A stretch of 6,078 nucleotides of DNA from JBIKIW01 sp044361365. GTDB lineage: Bacteria; Patescibacteriota; JACMRA01. Numbering within the stretch: the stretch's first letter is position 1; every line of letters starts with the position of its first letter. Positions 1-5,505 of this stretch are shown piece after piece. The notes under the pieces are model-generated. The model was not told the origin of the DNA, made no database searches, and saw only the letters and a program-made list of their open reading frames with translations. The position numbers and the translations under genes were made by a program. The DNA is taken from contig JBIKIW010000063.1 in the NCBI GenBank assembly GCA_044361365.1, positions 1 to 6,078 of the forward strand. Direction: 5' to 3'.

Positions 1-306
1 CCCGACTGTAAGGAGGGGGAGGTGGATTTTGGTGCTGTGTTGGATTCCACCCCGTCACTTCCAAAATCATATTTGGTTGTAAAATAGTCCACCCCGTCAG
101 CCTGCGGCTGCCACCCCTCAATGAGGGGAATTTCTAAGCTCTTTTGCTCATCAATCACAAAGAGAATTTCTTTTTCCTCAACTCTAATATTCTCCTCTTG
201 AGGAGTACCCGACTGTAAGGAGGGGGAGGTGGATTTTGGTGCTGTGTTGGATTCCACCCCGTCACTTCCAAAATCATATTTGGTTGTAAAATAGTCCACC
301 CCGTCA
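1..306. repeat. 99-bp perfect direct repeat, period 207 bp, inside hsdS
   Basis: Positions 1-99 and 208-306 are identical. The left copy may extend beyond the window. The period of 207 bp is exactly 69 codons, so both copies are read in the hsdS frame and give the same peptide (GVDYFTTKYDFGSDGVESNT onward to SPSLQS). Just past each copy the sequences diverge (100-132 against 307-336) and differ by one 3-nt indel, again keeping the frame. Perfect identity over 99 bp beside diverged flanks suggests recent duplication or gene conversion. Confidence 0.95.
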
Positions 307-962
307 CCTACGGTGCCACCCCTCAAGAGGGGAATTTTTGGACTCAACAACTCATCTCTATAAAACTCATACTGTTTCTTTCTCGCCTCTAGCTCTGCCT
401 CTAGCTCTGCCTTCAGCTCTGTAAAACTATCTAAAATTCTGACAATTTCTTGCTGGACTGCGAGGGGTGGAAGAGGGATTTTGAATTTACTTAACCATGT
501 TGTACTCAAATTCTTTTGGCCTCCTCCTGTAGCATTAGCCATTGCCTCAGTTTCAAAACTATCTTGATCAAAGAAATGAAATAAAAATCGTGTTAATAAA
601 TCATTACTTTTTGAACGAATACAAGCAACTCTTTGATTTAATCCAGCGGGTAAATCGCTTTCTGACAACATTGCAACCCTACCAACATTACCAGTTAATG
701 ACATAACTAAATCGTTATTTTTTAACAAGTATCTTTCAATTTCTTCTTTGGTTTCTAACGGATAAAATTTTAAGTCTTTATCAGACATTTTTCCTTTTTG
801 AACATCTGAAATACGTATCACTCTGATGCCTTTTTCGGTATATTTTGAACTTTGAAACGCATAGCCATTCAATATCTGAGCTATTTCCCCAAGCTCCTTA
901 AACTCCACCCCATTTGGGCATAGCTGGTTGATTAGGGTTTGGAGTGGGTTTGGGGGAGTCAT
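1..962 (-). CDS. hsdS: Type I restriction-modification specificity subunit HsdS, N-terminal part (runs off left edge)
   Basis: This is the DNA-recognition subunit of a type I restriction-modification complex, which would direct HsdM (and HsdR) to a bipartite target. The frame is open from the ATG at 962 to the window edge, 320 codons without a stop. Residues about 18-170 form the first target-recognition domain (VEFKELGEIAQILNGYAF at the start, KIPLPPLAVQQEIVRILDSF at the end). A helical spacer follows at about 171-206, with ELKA-ELEA-ELEA repeats and YEFYRDELLS. In a normal HsdS of about 400 residues the second recognition domain would start here. Instead, from residue 208 the protein is made of translated GC-rich repeat elements (IPLLRGGTVGDGVD and a 69-residue near-duplicate) that keep the frame. 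Whether a second recognition domain follows lies outside the window. The start is 10 nt after the stop of the DUF559 gene, with no Shine-Dalgarno. The family call is firm; function with the insertion is uncertain. Confidence 0.88.
   Translation of the reverse strand, partial: MTPPNPLQTLINQLCPNGVEFKELGEIAQILNGYAFQSSKYTEKGIRVIRISDVQKGKMSDKDLKFYPLETKEEIERYLLKNNDLVMSLTGNVGRVAMLSESDLPAGLNQRVACIRSKSNDLLTRFLFHFFDQDSFETEAMANATGGGQKNLSTTWLSKFKIPLPPLAVQQEIVRILDSFTELKAELEAELEARKKQYEFYRDELLSPKIPLLRGGTVGDGVDYFTTKYDFGSDGVESNTAPKSTSPSLQSGTPQEENIRVEEKEILFVIDEQKSLEIPLIEGWQPQADGVDYFTTKYDFGSDGVESNTAPKSTSPSLQS
89..132 (-). repeat. Palindromic repeat end, copy A (in hsdS)
   Basis: This GC-rich block has an inner hairpin CAGCC-tgc-GGCTG (98-110) followed by an end of the form CTCAATGAGGGGAATT. 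Read on the minus strand in the hsdS frame it gives IPLIEGWQPQADGVD. It is probably one end of an element whose other end lies left of the window. Its orientation matches the copies ending at 335, 1646 and 1710. Confidence 0.8.
189..335 (-). repeat. Complete palindromic repeat element, copy B, about 147 bp (in hsdS)
   Basis: The ends are inverted repeats ATTCTCCTCTTGAG (189-202) and CTCAAGAGGGGAAT (322-335), with 13 of 14 positions complementary. An inner hairpin CACC-tac-GGTG lies at 305-315. The element is read through in frame as HsdS residues about 210-258, from IPLLRGGTVGDGVD to SGTPQEEN. It resembles the copy at 1496-1646 in length, ends and encoded peptide, so this is a defined element and not a random low-complexity tract. 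It carries no gene of its own. Confidence 0.8.
385..420 (-). repeat. 12-bp tandem repeat (three units) in the HsdS central helix
   Basis: The units are GCCTCTAGCTCT at 385-396 and again, identical, at 397-408, then GCCTTCAGCTCT at 409-420 with two differences. On the minus strand they encode ELKA-ELEA-ELEA (residues 182-193) in the helical spacer after the first recognition domain. The unit size and position match the TAEL repeats of EcoR124-family HsdS, where a change in copy number alters the length of the unspecified spacer in the target. The identical adjacent units would favour slippage in whole-codon steps. Confidence 0.85.
948..962 (-). repeat. Imperfect direct repeat at the hsdS start codon (partner 1762-1776)
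   Basis: The first 15 nt of hsdS match the first 15 nt of the DUF559 gene at 13 positions; both encode MTPPN. The similarity continues a few bases upstream of each ATG. The two copies are in the same orientation, 814 bp apart, and exactly bracket the DUF559 reading frame. This could be a footprint of insertion at the start of hsdS, or convergence between short proline-rich starts. Confidence 0.6.
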
Positions 963-972
963 AATTGCGTTT

Positions 973-1776
973 TTAATTTGAAATTGGTTTATCGAGTAAG
1001 AAATTCCCCTCTTGAGATACTGGTACAGTTCGGGTTTCCCGAACGACGTGAGTGTCCGAAGGGGTGACAGCCGTAGGCTGACGGGGTGGATTTTCCTTCA
1101 ACCACACAGTTCTTTTCTTAACCACCATCAAAAAACTATCACTCACAAAATCCATAGACTTCTTAATTTCAAGATCTGTGTAATGAACAACTTCCAAACC
1201 TAAGCTTTTCAAATAATTTTCTCTATTTTGATCATATTCTTCTTTAAAATCATGGCTTTCTCCATCAATTTCAACCACCACACCAAGCTCTGGAATAAAA
1301 AAATCGACAATATAATTTCCAATAATAACCTGTCTATCAATATCAAAACCAAGCAATTTTTTGTTCTTAAAAGCTTGCCAAAATAAGGTTTCTGATAACA
1401 CTCCAGCTTTTCTAAGTTTTTTAGCTTTTAGTTCCAATTCTTTATTTTTCGGTAAGATCCAGAAAGGGAAAAGTGAGTTTTGTTTCCAAGTGGGTAATTC
1501 TCCTCTTTGAGGAGTACCTGAGCGGAGCGAAGGGGTGTTGGATTTACTTAGCTTGAAATCAGAACCCCACTCTTCGATTTTTGAATTTGTTTTGTTGTAA
1601 GAATCCACCCCGTCACCTTCGGTGCCACCCCTCAAGAGGGGAATTTCTATTTCCTCACCATCAAGAATTACTCCGTTAGACTGCGTCTGCCACCCCTCAA
1701 GAGGGGAATTTTCAGCACTGAGGTTTTCCAAGTCAATATAAAGATTTTCAGCGTTGTTTTTGTTTGGTGGGGTCAT
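973..1776 (-). CDS. DUF559 (Vsr-like, PD-(D/E)XK) endonuclease with inserted repeat-encoded segments
   Basis: The 267-residue product has a DUF559 nuclease core at about residues 115-218, starting KAKKLRKAGVLSETLFWQAF. The core continues through NYIVDFFIPELGVVVEIDGESH, which supplies the catalytic-type residues D158, E169, D171 and H175, and ends near VVHYTDLEI. The family is related to the very-short-patch repair endonuclease Vsr; its members are usually 110-130 residues and their substrates are mostly unknown. The extra length here is largely translated repeat: residues 23-36 (copy D), 44-94 (copy C) and 228-259 (inverted copy E). The gene starts 18 nt after the NucS-like gene and ends 10 nt before hsdS, so it is probably co-transcribed; no Shine-Dalgarno is visible. 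The core is intact, so the enzyme may be active. Its position inside a repeat family suggests a role in moving those repeats, but that is inference; simple defence or repair cargo is the alternative. Confidence 0.85.
   Translation of the reverse strand: MTPPNKNNAENLYIDLENLSAENSPLEGWQTQSNGVILDGEEIEIPLLRGGTEGDGVDSYNKTNSKIEEWGSDFKLSKSNTPSLRSGTPQRGELPTWKQNSLFPFWILPKNKELELKAKKLRKAGVLSETLFWQAFKNKKLLGFDIDRQVIIGNYIVDFFIPELGVVVEIDGESHDFKEEYDQNRENYLKSLGLEVVHYTDLEIKKSMDFVSDSFLMVVKKRTVWLKENPPRQPTAVTPSDTHVVRETRTVPVSQEGNFLLDKPISN
1002..1094 (+). repeat. Palindromic repeat, copy E, inverted relative to the others
   Basis: It begins with AATTCCCCTCTTGAG, contains the 7-bp hairpin GTTCGGG-ttt-CCCGAAC (1028-1044) and the hairpin CAGCC-gta-GGCTG (1068-1080), and ends GACGGGGTGGATTTT. 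The gene reads the opposite strand of this copy, giving NPPRQPTAVTP and a tail near VPVSQEGNF at the C-terminus of the DUF559 protein. It looks like a mosaic of both element ends. Confidence 0.75.
1496..1646 (-). repeat. Complete palindromic repeat element, copy C, 151 bp (in DUF559 gene)
   Basis: The ends are AATTCTCCTCTTTGAG on the left and CTCAAGAGGGGAATT on the right, nearly perfect inverted repeats. An inner hairpin CACC-ttc-GGTG lies at 1614-1624. Translated in frame it is DUF559 residues about 44-94: IPLLRGGTEGDGVD, then a variable stretch with WGSD, then SNTPSLRSGTPQRGE. The same peptide skeleton appears in hsdS (copy B), so both host genes read the element in the same frame and orientation. 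Confidence 0.82.
1671..1710 (-). repeat. Palindromic repeat end, copy D (5' part of DUF559 gene)
   Basis: This is a diverged single end with a hairpin AGAC-tgc-GTCT (1678-1688) and terminal CCACCCCTCAAGAGGGGAATT-type sequence up to 1710. It gives residues about 23-36 of the DUF559 protein (NSPLEGWQTQSNGV), similar to the IPLIEGWQPQADGVD of copy A. It forms the right boundary of the inverted bracket around the nuclease domain. Confidence 0.72.
1762..1776 (-). repeat. Imperfect direct repeat at the DUF559 start codon (partner 948-962)
   Basis: This is the second copy of the 15-nt start-codon repeat described for hsdS, again encoding MTPPN. If it records an insertion, the first five codons of the nuclease gene would be the original hsdS start. 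Confidence 0.6.
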
Positions 1777-1794
1777 AGTTGATTAACCGTACTT

Positions 1795-2721
1795 TTAACT
1801 CTTGAATAATTTAAAATTTACCTGATATCTATAGAACTCAATATTGTCAGTAACAGATAATGCTCTTCTTATTCTAAGATCATCTTCTAATGCAATAATA
1901 ACTCCTTTTACAGTTTGATTTGACTCGGCTAATTCTCCTTTGATATATTCCATGTATCGCTGTATTTGCCCCACCACATTATCACTTGCCCTGCCTTTTT
2001 TTAGCTCTACAACCAATATACTTTTTTTGTCTTTACTGATGGCTAGTATGTCTATAGGTCCAGTATCACTTGGGTATTGTTGTCCTACTAACTGACCCTC
2101 TTCCTCATATATATCATAAAATTTGCCTAGTTCAGTCTGTTTCCAATTACTCACCAAAAATTCTTCAAGATATTTTTCAAGTACAAAAGTTGAAGCGTCT
2201 TCCACGGAGATATCTGTTGAAATAATAGTTTGGGGTTTATGATTGCCAATCAACCTTTCAATTTCATCTGCATATGTAGAAATATATGCTGTTGTTCCAG
2301 TGGAACCTGTGGAATTTTTCAATTCTTGAGACATTGCCGAGCGTTCAATCTGTATCGGATACCAAGTTACAGACCTTCTGTGAGGTAAATTTTCACCTGG
2401 CTGATAGTGGTAATTTGAGCTTACTTCACCAACATGATAATTACCTTGCCCATCTGGACTAATGATAATATCACCAATTTGAATACCTTTGCATATAGTC
2501 CATAGCATAGCACAAGCTAGCCCAGCTGCAATTTTACTTTTTTCTGGATATTTCTGTAGCCACACATCTCTAAATTTGGTATTAAAATCTCTCCAGTTTT
2601 CAGTTAGTTCTGTTGTCAGATCTTGATCTATGCCATAATCGACTCCAATATACCCTCCCTGAATGCATTCTTGGGCATAAATACTTTTAGCACCTAATAT
2701 AACTCTAATATAATTTTTCAT
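1795..2721 (-). CDS. Restriction-type nuclease: PUA/EVE-like N-terminal domain plus NucS-like (DUF91) C-terminal nuclease
   Basis: The 308-residue product has two parts. Residues about 60-125 (LACAMLWTICKGIQIGDIII, then GNYHVGEVSSNYHYQPGENL, then PHRRSVTWYPI) resemble the PUA/EVE-like domain at the front of many Mrr-type restriction proteins, thought to read modified bases. Residues about 180-308 match the C-terminal nuclease of NucS/DUF91: YPSDTGPIDILAIS with D224, then ILVVELKKGRASDNVVGQIQ with E239, K241 and Q252. The PD-(D/E)XK active site therefore looks complete. The likely role is nucleolytic restriction, perhaps of modified DNA (type IV-like), although a NucS-like mismatch role cannot be excluded. 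It starts 21 nt after hsdM. The AAGGA nearest its ATG overlaps the hsdM stop and is too far away (18 nt) to be a normal Shine-Dalgarno. It lies between hsdM and hsdS, where accessory genes of type I operons are often found. Confidence 0.8.
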   Translation of the reverse strand: MKNYIRVILGAKSIYAQECIQGGYIGVDYGIDQDLTTELTENWRDFNTKFRDVWLQKYPEKSKIAAGLACAMLWTICKGIQIGDIIISPDGQGNYHVGEVSSNYHYQPGENLPHRRSVTWYPIQIERSAMSQELKNSTGSTGTTAYISTYADEIERLIGNHKPQTIISTDISVEDASTFVLEKYLEEFLVSNWKQTELGKFYDIYEEEGQLVGQQYPSDTGPIDILAISKDKKSILVVELKKGRASDNVVGQIQRYMEYIKGELAESNQTVKGVIIALEDDLRIRRALSVTDNIEFYRYQVNFKLFKS

Positions 2722-2742
2722 AGTAATACTTTTTCATAATCC

Positions 2743-3492
2743 TTAATACTCAATCCCCCTAACAATCTCATCAATAGCAACTCTTAGCTCACTTTGTCTT
2801 GCCACAATTCTCTCAATATCGGCATTTAGCTTTGTTATATCTACCACTTCTCTGGTGTCCTCAGTGGCCACATAGCTACTCACGGCTATATTATAATCAT
2901 TTTCAGCGATAGCTTTGTTTTCCACTAGTTTTGCAAAATACTCTATATCTTTTCTTTCTTTAAAAGCCTCCAAGATTTTTAGCCTGTTGGTTTCACTCAG
3001 TTTATTTTTATTTCCACCCCTGACAAACTCACTAGATGCATCAATAAACAAAGTACTATTATCACTTTTACTCTTTTTCAGCACCATAATACAAGTACCA
3101 ATTGTTGTTCCAAAGAAAAGGTCAGCTGGGAGCTGGATGATGGCGTCGATGTAGTTGTTATCGATTAGGTATTTTCGGATTTTTTGCTCTGCTCCGCCTC
3201 TATATAGCACTCCTGGAAATTCTACAATGGCTGCGGTGCCACTAGTAGATAGCCAAGAAAGCATATGCAAGGTAAAAGCAAGATCAGCTTTACTTTTTGG
3301 AGCTAGGACACCAGCAGGACTAAATCTTGGGTCATTTATAAGTAGAGGGTTGGCGTCTCCTTCCCAGTTTATAGAGTATGGAGGATTAGATACAATAGCA
3401 TCAAAAGGCTCATCTTCCCAATTTTTTGGATCGGTTAGAGTGTCACCGTGGGAAATATCAAAATGGTTGTAGTTGATGTCATGTAAAAACAT
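2743..3492 (-). CDS. hsdM: HsdM C-terminal fragment (249 aa if started at internal ATG)
   Basis: From the internal ATG at 3492 this segment holds the catalytic IVSNPPYSINW motif, the rest of the N6-adenine methyltransferase fold (TAAIVEFPGVLYRGGAEQKI, AIIQLPADLFFGTTIGTCIM) and the C-terminal region (NDYNIAVSSYV and a helical tail). The 47 codons between the nonsense codon and this ATG include motif I and have no in-frame ATG, so a product restarted at 3492 would lack the SAM-binding loop and should be inactive alone. I see no ribosome-binding site before this ATG and treat it as the remnant of the full gene. Confidence 0.75.
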   Translation of the reverse strand: MFLHDINYNHFDISHGDTLTDPKNWEDEPFDAIVSNPPYSINWEGDANPLLINDPRFSPAGVLAPKSKADLAFTLHMLSWLSTSGTAAIVEFPGVLYRGGAEQKIRKYLIDNNYIDAIIQLPADLFFGTTIGTCIMVLKKSKSDNSTLFIDASSEFVRGGNKNKLSETNRLKILEAFKERKDIEYFAKLVENKAIAENDYNIAVSSYVATEDTREVVDITKLNADIERIVARQSELRVAIDEIVRGIEY

Positions 3493-3633
3493 GTTGATTC
3501 TACAAAGATTGTAAGTAGTGAGGTTGATTTCTTGTCCGTAAAAACCTTGCCTGACATTTTCTTTACCAAGTACTTTAGCAAACTTTAAAAGTAGAGAGCC
3601 AGATCCGCAACATGGATCATAGACTTTATTTAC

Positions 3634-4296
3634 TTAGGTTTTGCCGACCGTAGTTATTTCAGCCAAAAGCTCACTTACTTCTTGAGGCGTGTAATATTCT
3701 CCACCAGATTTTCCAGCATTTGAGGCATACATTGCCATAAGATACTCATAGGCATCACCAAAAGCGTCGATAGTATTGTCAGTAAATTCACCTAGTTTTA
3801 AACCACCTATCGCTTCTAGTAGTTTAACAAGGTTTTGATTTCTTTTCTCTACACTACCACCGAGTTTGTTGGAATTTACATCTAGATCATCAAACAAGCC
3901 TTTTAGATCGTCTTCGCTAGTGGCACCTTTGGCAGAGCTTTCGATATTGTTAAATACATTTGAAAGAGTTACATTTAAGTCAGAATCTGTTTTGGCATTT
4001 TTAGCAACATTTACAAAAAGCTCACTAGGCAGAATGTAAAAACCCTTATCTTTAACAACTTCATTTCTCCCAAATTCAGCATCTGTATCAGCAAGATTGG
4101 CATATTCAAAACTATTGTTTCCAGTTCGTCTTTCCAGTGAGTTGATATAGCTAGTTAGGTTTTCACTAATAAATCTATAGAAGAGTATTCCAAGTACATA
4201 TTGTTTAAAATCCCACCCATCGACACTCCCGCGTAAATCATTTGCAATTTGCCAAATGGCTCGGTGTAGCTCTGCTCTTTCTTGCTCTTTAGACAT
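3634..4296 (-). CDS. hsdM: HsdM N-terminal fragment (220 aa)
   Basis: This is the part of hsdM before the nonsense codon. Residues about 8-170 are the helical HsdM N-terminal domain (RAIWQIANDLRGSVDGWDFK, then YVLGILFYRFISENL), which contacts HsdS and DNA in the complex. Residues 176-212 carry the conserved lead-in to the methyltransferase (DAYEYLMAMYA and GGEYYTPQEVSELL). It ends ITTVGKT, five codons before motif I, so it holds no catalytic residues. If stable, it might still bind HsdS. Its start codon lies about 55 nt downstream of a good promoter, with no Shine-Dalgarno. Confidence 0.85.
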   Translation of the reverse strand: MSKEQERAELHRAIWQIANDLRGSVDGWDFKQYVLGILFYRFISENLTSYINSLERRTGNNSFEYANLADTDAEFGRNEVVKDKGFYILPSELFVNVAKNAKTDSDLNVTLSNVFNNIESSAKGATSEDDLKGLFDDLDVNSNKLGGSVEKRNQNLVKLLEAIGGLKLGEFTDNTIDAFGDAYEYLMAMYASNAGKSGGEYYTPQEVSELLAEITTVGKT

Positions 4297-4358
4297 ATTT
4301 TAGCTGTTTTAAATATTAGGAAATTCAGTGATTTCACACATCGTTTATATACGTAAAG

Positions 4359-4386
4359 ATATTATTAGTCTGCTGTTTTTGGTCAA
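4359..4386 (-). promoter_or_regulatory. Predicted promoter for the hsdM-nuclease-hsdS cluster
   Basis: On the minus strand TTGACC (4381-4386) is followed after 16 nt by TAATAT (4359-4364), a reasonable sigma-70-like pair. Transcription would start near 4352, leaving a leader of about 55 nt before hsdM. It is the only convincing promoter in the gap between hsdM and the oxidoreductase gene (4297-4498), which otherwise holds no gene or clear terminator. Confidence 0.5.
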
Positions 4387-4498
4387 TAGCACCTGTTGGT
4401 GACTACAAAAACTAGCTATCAAAGATGTGGTCTTGTATGCTGATAAAAAAATTACAGCCACTAAATCTCAAATTTCATAAAACTCTAGCTAGCCGCAC

Positions 4499-5455
4499 CT
4501 AACAATCCACCACCACATTGCCACGTTTATGCCCTTTTTCTACGTATTCGTGGGCTTCTACCATTTGCTCTAGCTTGTAGGTTTTATCTATTACTGGCTT
4601 TAGTTTGCCTGATTCCACTAGCTCTTTTATAAAATCCATATCCTTGGCTGTGACTTCAGCTACTCCTGCAATCAGTTTTATATTACTTCTTTTAGCGATC
4701 CAGGCTCCTTGTAGCATCTCTTTTATTAGAGCATCTCCAAGCATCAAAATCCCTTCTTTTTTGACGAGCTTTGCAATTTTCCCCACCTCCACTTTATTCA
4801 CAGTTTCGTACACTACATCAAAAACTTCATCGATAGTGGATAAGTCTTGTTTCGTATAATCCACCACTTTATCTGCTCCAAGCTTTTTGACCATTTCAAG
4901 GTTCGCCGTACTACAAACCGCAGTCACTTCAGCTCCGTAGTATTTGGCTAGTTGAACGGCATTAGTTCCAACCGATCCCGAAGCTCCATAAATCAAAATC
5001 TTTTGACCAGCTTTAAGGTTAGCTTTTTTCAAATAATGCAGAGCTGTGTGAGCTCCAAAAGGAATTGCGGCGGCTTCTTGGAATGTTATATTTGTTGGTT
5101 TAATAGTTATCGCAGAGTCTTGTGAAACACATTTATATTCGGCGTAAGTTCCGATTTTCATAGTATCAGTGAGTCCAAAAACTTCGTCCCCTACTTTGTA
5201 CTTTGTAACCTCCTGTCCTACAGCTTCGACAACTCCAGAAAGTACGATTCCAAGGATTGGCAATTTAGGTTTAAAAAATCCAAAGACCAGACGCACCAAA
5301 AAAGGATCTGGTTTACGCAAGCGAATGTCGGCAGAATTTACCGAAGTGGCTTTGATTCTGACCAGAATTTCTGTGCCTAAGGGTGTTGGTTTTTCAATTT
5401 CTGCTAGTGTTAGCACGCTTGGTGAACCGTATTTGGTATAAATTATTGCTTTCAT
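4499..5455 (-). CDS. Zinc-independent MDR-family NAD(P)-dependent quinone oxidoreductase
   Basis: The 318-residue product is a full-length medium-chain dehydrogenase/reductase of the quinone reductase branch, probably a cytosolic NADPH-dependent reductase of quinones or activated alkenes. The GroES-like domain covers about 1-125, with VNSADIRLR at 39-47 and the conserved VGDEVFG at 88-94. The nucleotide-binding Rossmann domain starts near 150, with GASGSVG at 157-163 followed by AVQLAKYYGAEVTAVCST. The cysteine that binds catalytic zinc in alcohol dehydrogenases is replaced (N40), and no structural-zinc cysteine cluster is present. The C-terminal segment GKLKPVIDKTYKLEQMVEAH is typical of the family. 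It lies 50 nt downstream of the VF530 gene in the same direction and may share its transcript. The exact substrate cannot be told from sequence. The stop is TAG, the only one in the window. Confidence 0.92.
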   Translation of the reverse strand: MKAIIYTKYGSPSVLTLAEIEKPTPLGTEILVRIKATSVNSADIRLRKPDPFLVRLVFGFFKPKLPILGIVLSGVVEAVGQEVTKYKVGDEVFGLTDTMKIGTYAEYKCVSQDSAITIKPTNITFQEAAAIPFGAHTALHYLKKANLKAGQKILIYGASGSVGTNAVQLAKYYGAEVTAVCSTANLEMVKKLGADKVVDYTKQDLSTIDEVFDVVYETVNKVEVGKIAKLVKKEGILMLGDALIKEMLQGAWIAKRSNIKLIAGVAEVTAKDMDFIKELVESGKLKPVIDKTYKLEQMVEAHEYVEKGHKRGNVVVDC

Positions 5456-5505
5456 AAAATTTGTTGTTTAGGTATGTTAATTTTAGTTCAAATAGTAACC
5501 GTAGA

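Larger units (their letters stand above)
1002..1710 (-). mobile_element. Candidate repeat-bounded element carrying the DUF559 nuclease domain
   Basis: The perfect inverted repeats AATTCCCCTCTTGAG (1002-1016) and CTCAAGAGGGGAATT (1696-1710) enclose 679 bp that hold the whole nuclease core (about 1123-1434) and a nested 151-bp element. The copy at the left end is oriented opposite to every other copy in the window, which is what creates the inverted bracket. No transposase is present. The bracket may be a composite element or two independent insertions into one gene; the sequence alone does not decide. Confidence 0.4.
2743..4296 (-). pseudogene. hsdM: hsdM, type I DNA methyltransferase, interrupted by one in-frame TAA
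   Basis: Reading from the ATG at 4296 to the TAA at 2743 gives one continuous frame of 517 codons before the final stop, the usual HsdM length, with a single internal TAA at 3634-3636 (codon 221). There is no frameshift or deletion: the frame resumes as VNKVYDPCCGSGSLLLKF, which contains SAM-binding motif I (DPCCGSG, residues 227-233), and goes on to the catalytic NPPY (residues 304-307). A one-base change from GAA, AAA or CAA would explain the stop; related HsdM proteins usually have a charged residue here. The product would adenine-methylate the target chosen by HsdS. As written, methylation should be lost unless the stop is read through or is a sequencing or assembly error. Elsewhere in the window TAA clearly ends genes, so reassignment is unlikely. 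Confidence 0.85.

Noticed and set aside
1..340. CRISPR array
   Set aside because: Only two long units with a 207-bp period, read in frame as protein; repeat and spacer sizes do not fit a CRISPR array.
1012..1203. Plus-strand frame of 63 codons across the repeat and the 3' part of the DUF559 gene
   Set aside because: It lies opposite a well-supported nuclease domain, shows no recognisable family, and starts within the repeat.
2915..3472. Two plus-strand frames opposite the C-terminal half of hsdM
   Set aside because: They are antisense to conserved methyltransferase sequence, with no protein-like motifs or initiation signals.
3634..3636. TAA reassigned as a sense codon, or a programmed recoding site
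   Set aside because: TAA ends five frames here, including hsdM itself, at the expected family lengths, and no stimulatory structure is evident; a plain nonsense change or error is simpler.
4155..4337. Minus-strand 60-codon frame overlapping the hsdM start
   Set aside because: It overlaps conserved HsdM N-terminal coding in another frame and has no family resemblance.
4437..4458. Possible terminator hairpin (GCTG...CAGC) after the oxidoreductase gene
   Set aside because: The stem is only 4 bp around an A/T-rich loop, with no following T-run in the right place.
4605..5441. Plus-strand frames opposite the oxidoreductase
   Set aside because: They are shadows of a full-length conserved gene; their Ser/Thr-rich translation is typical of antisense reading.
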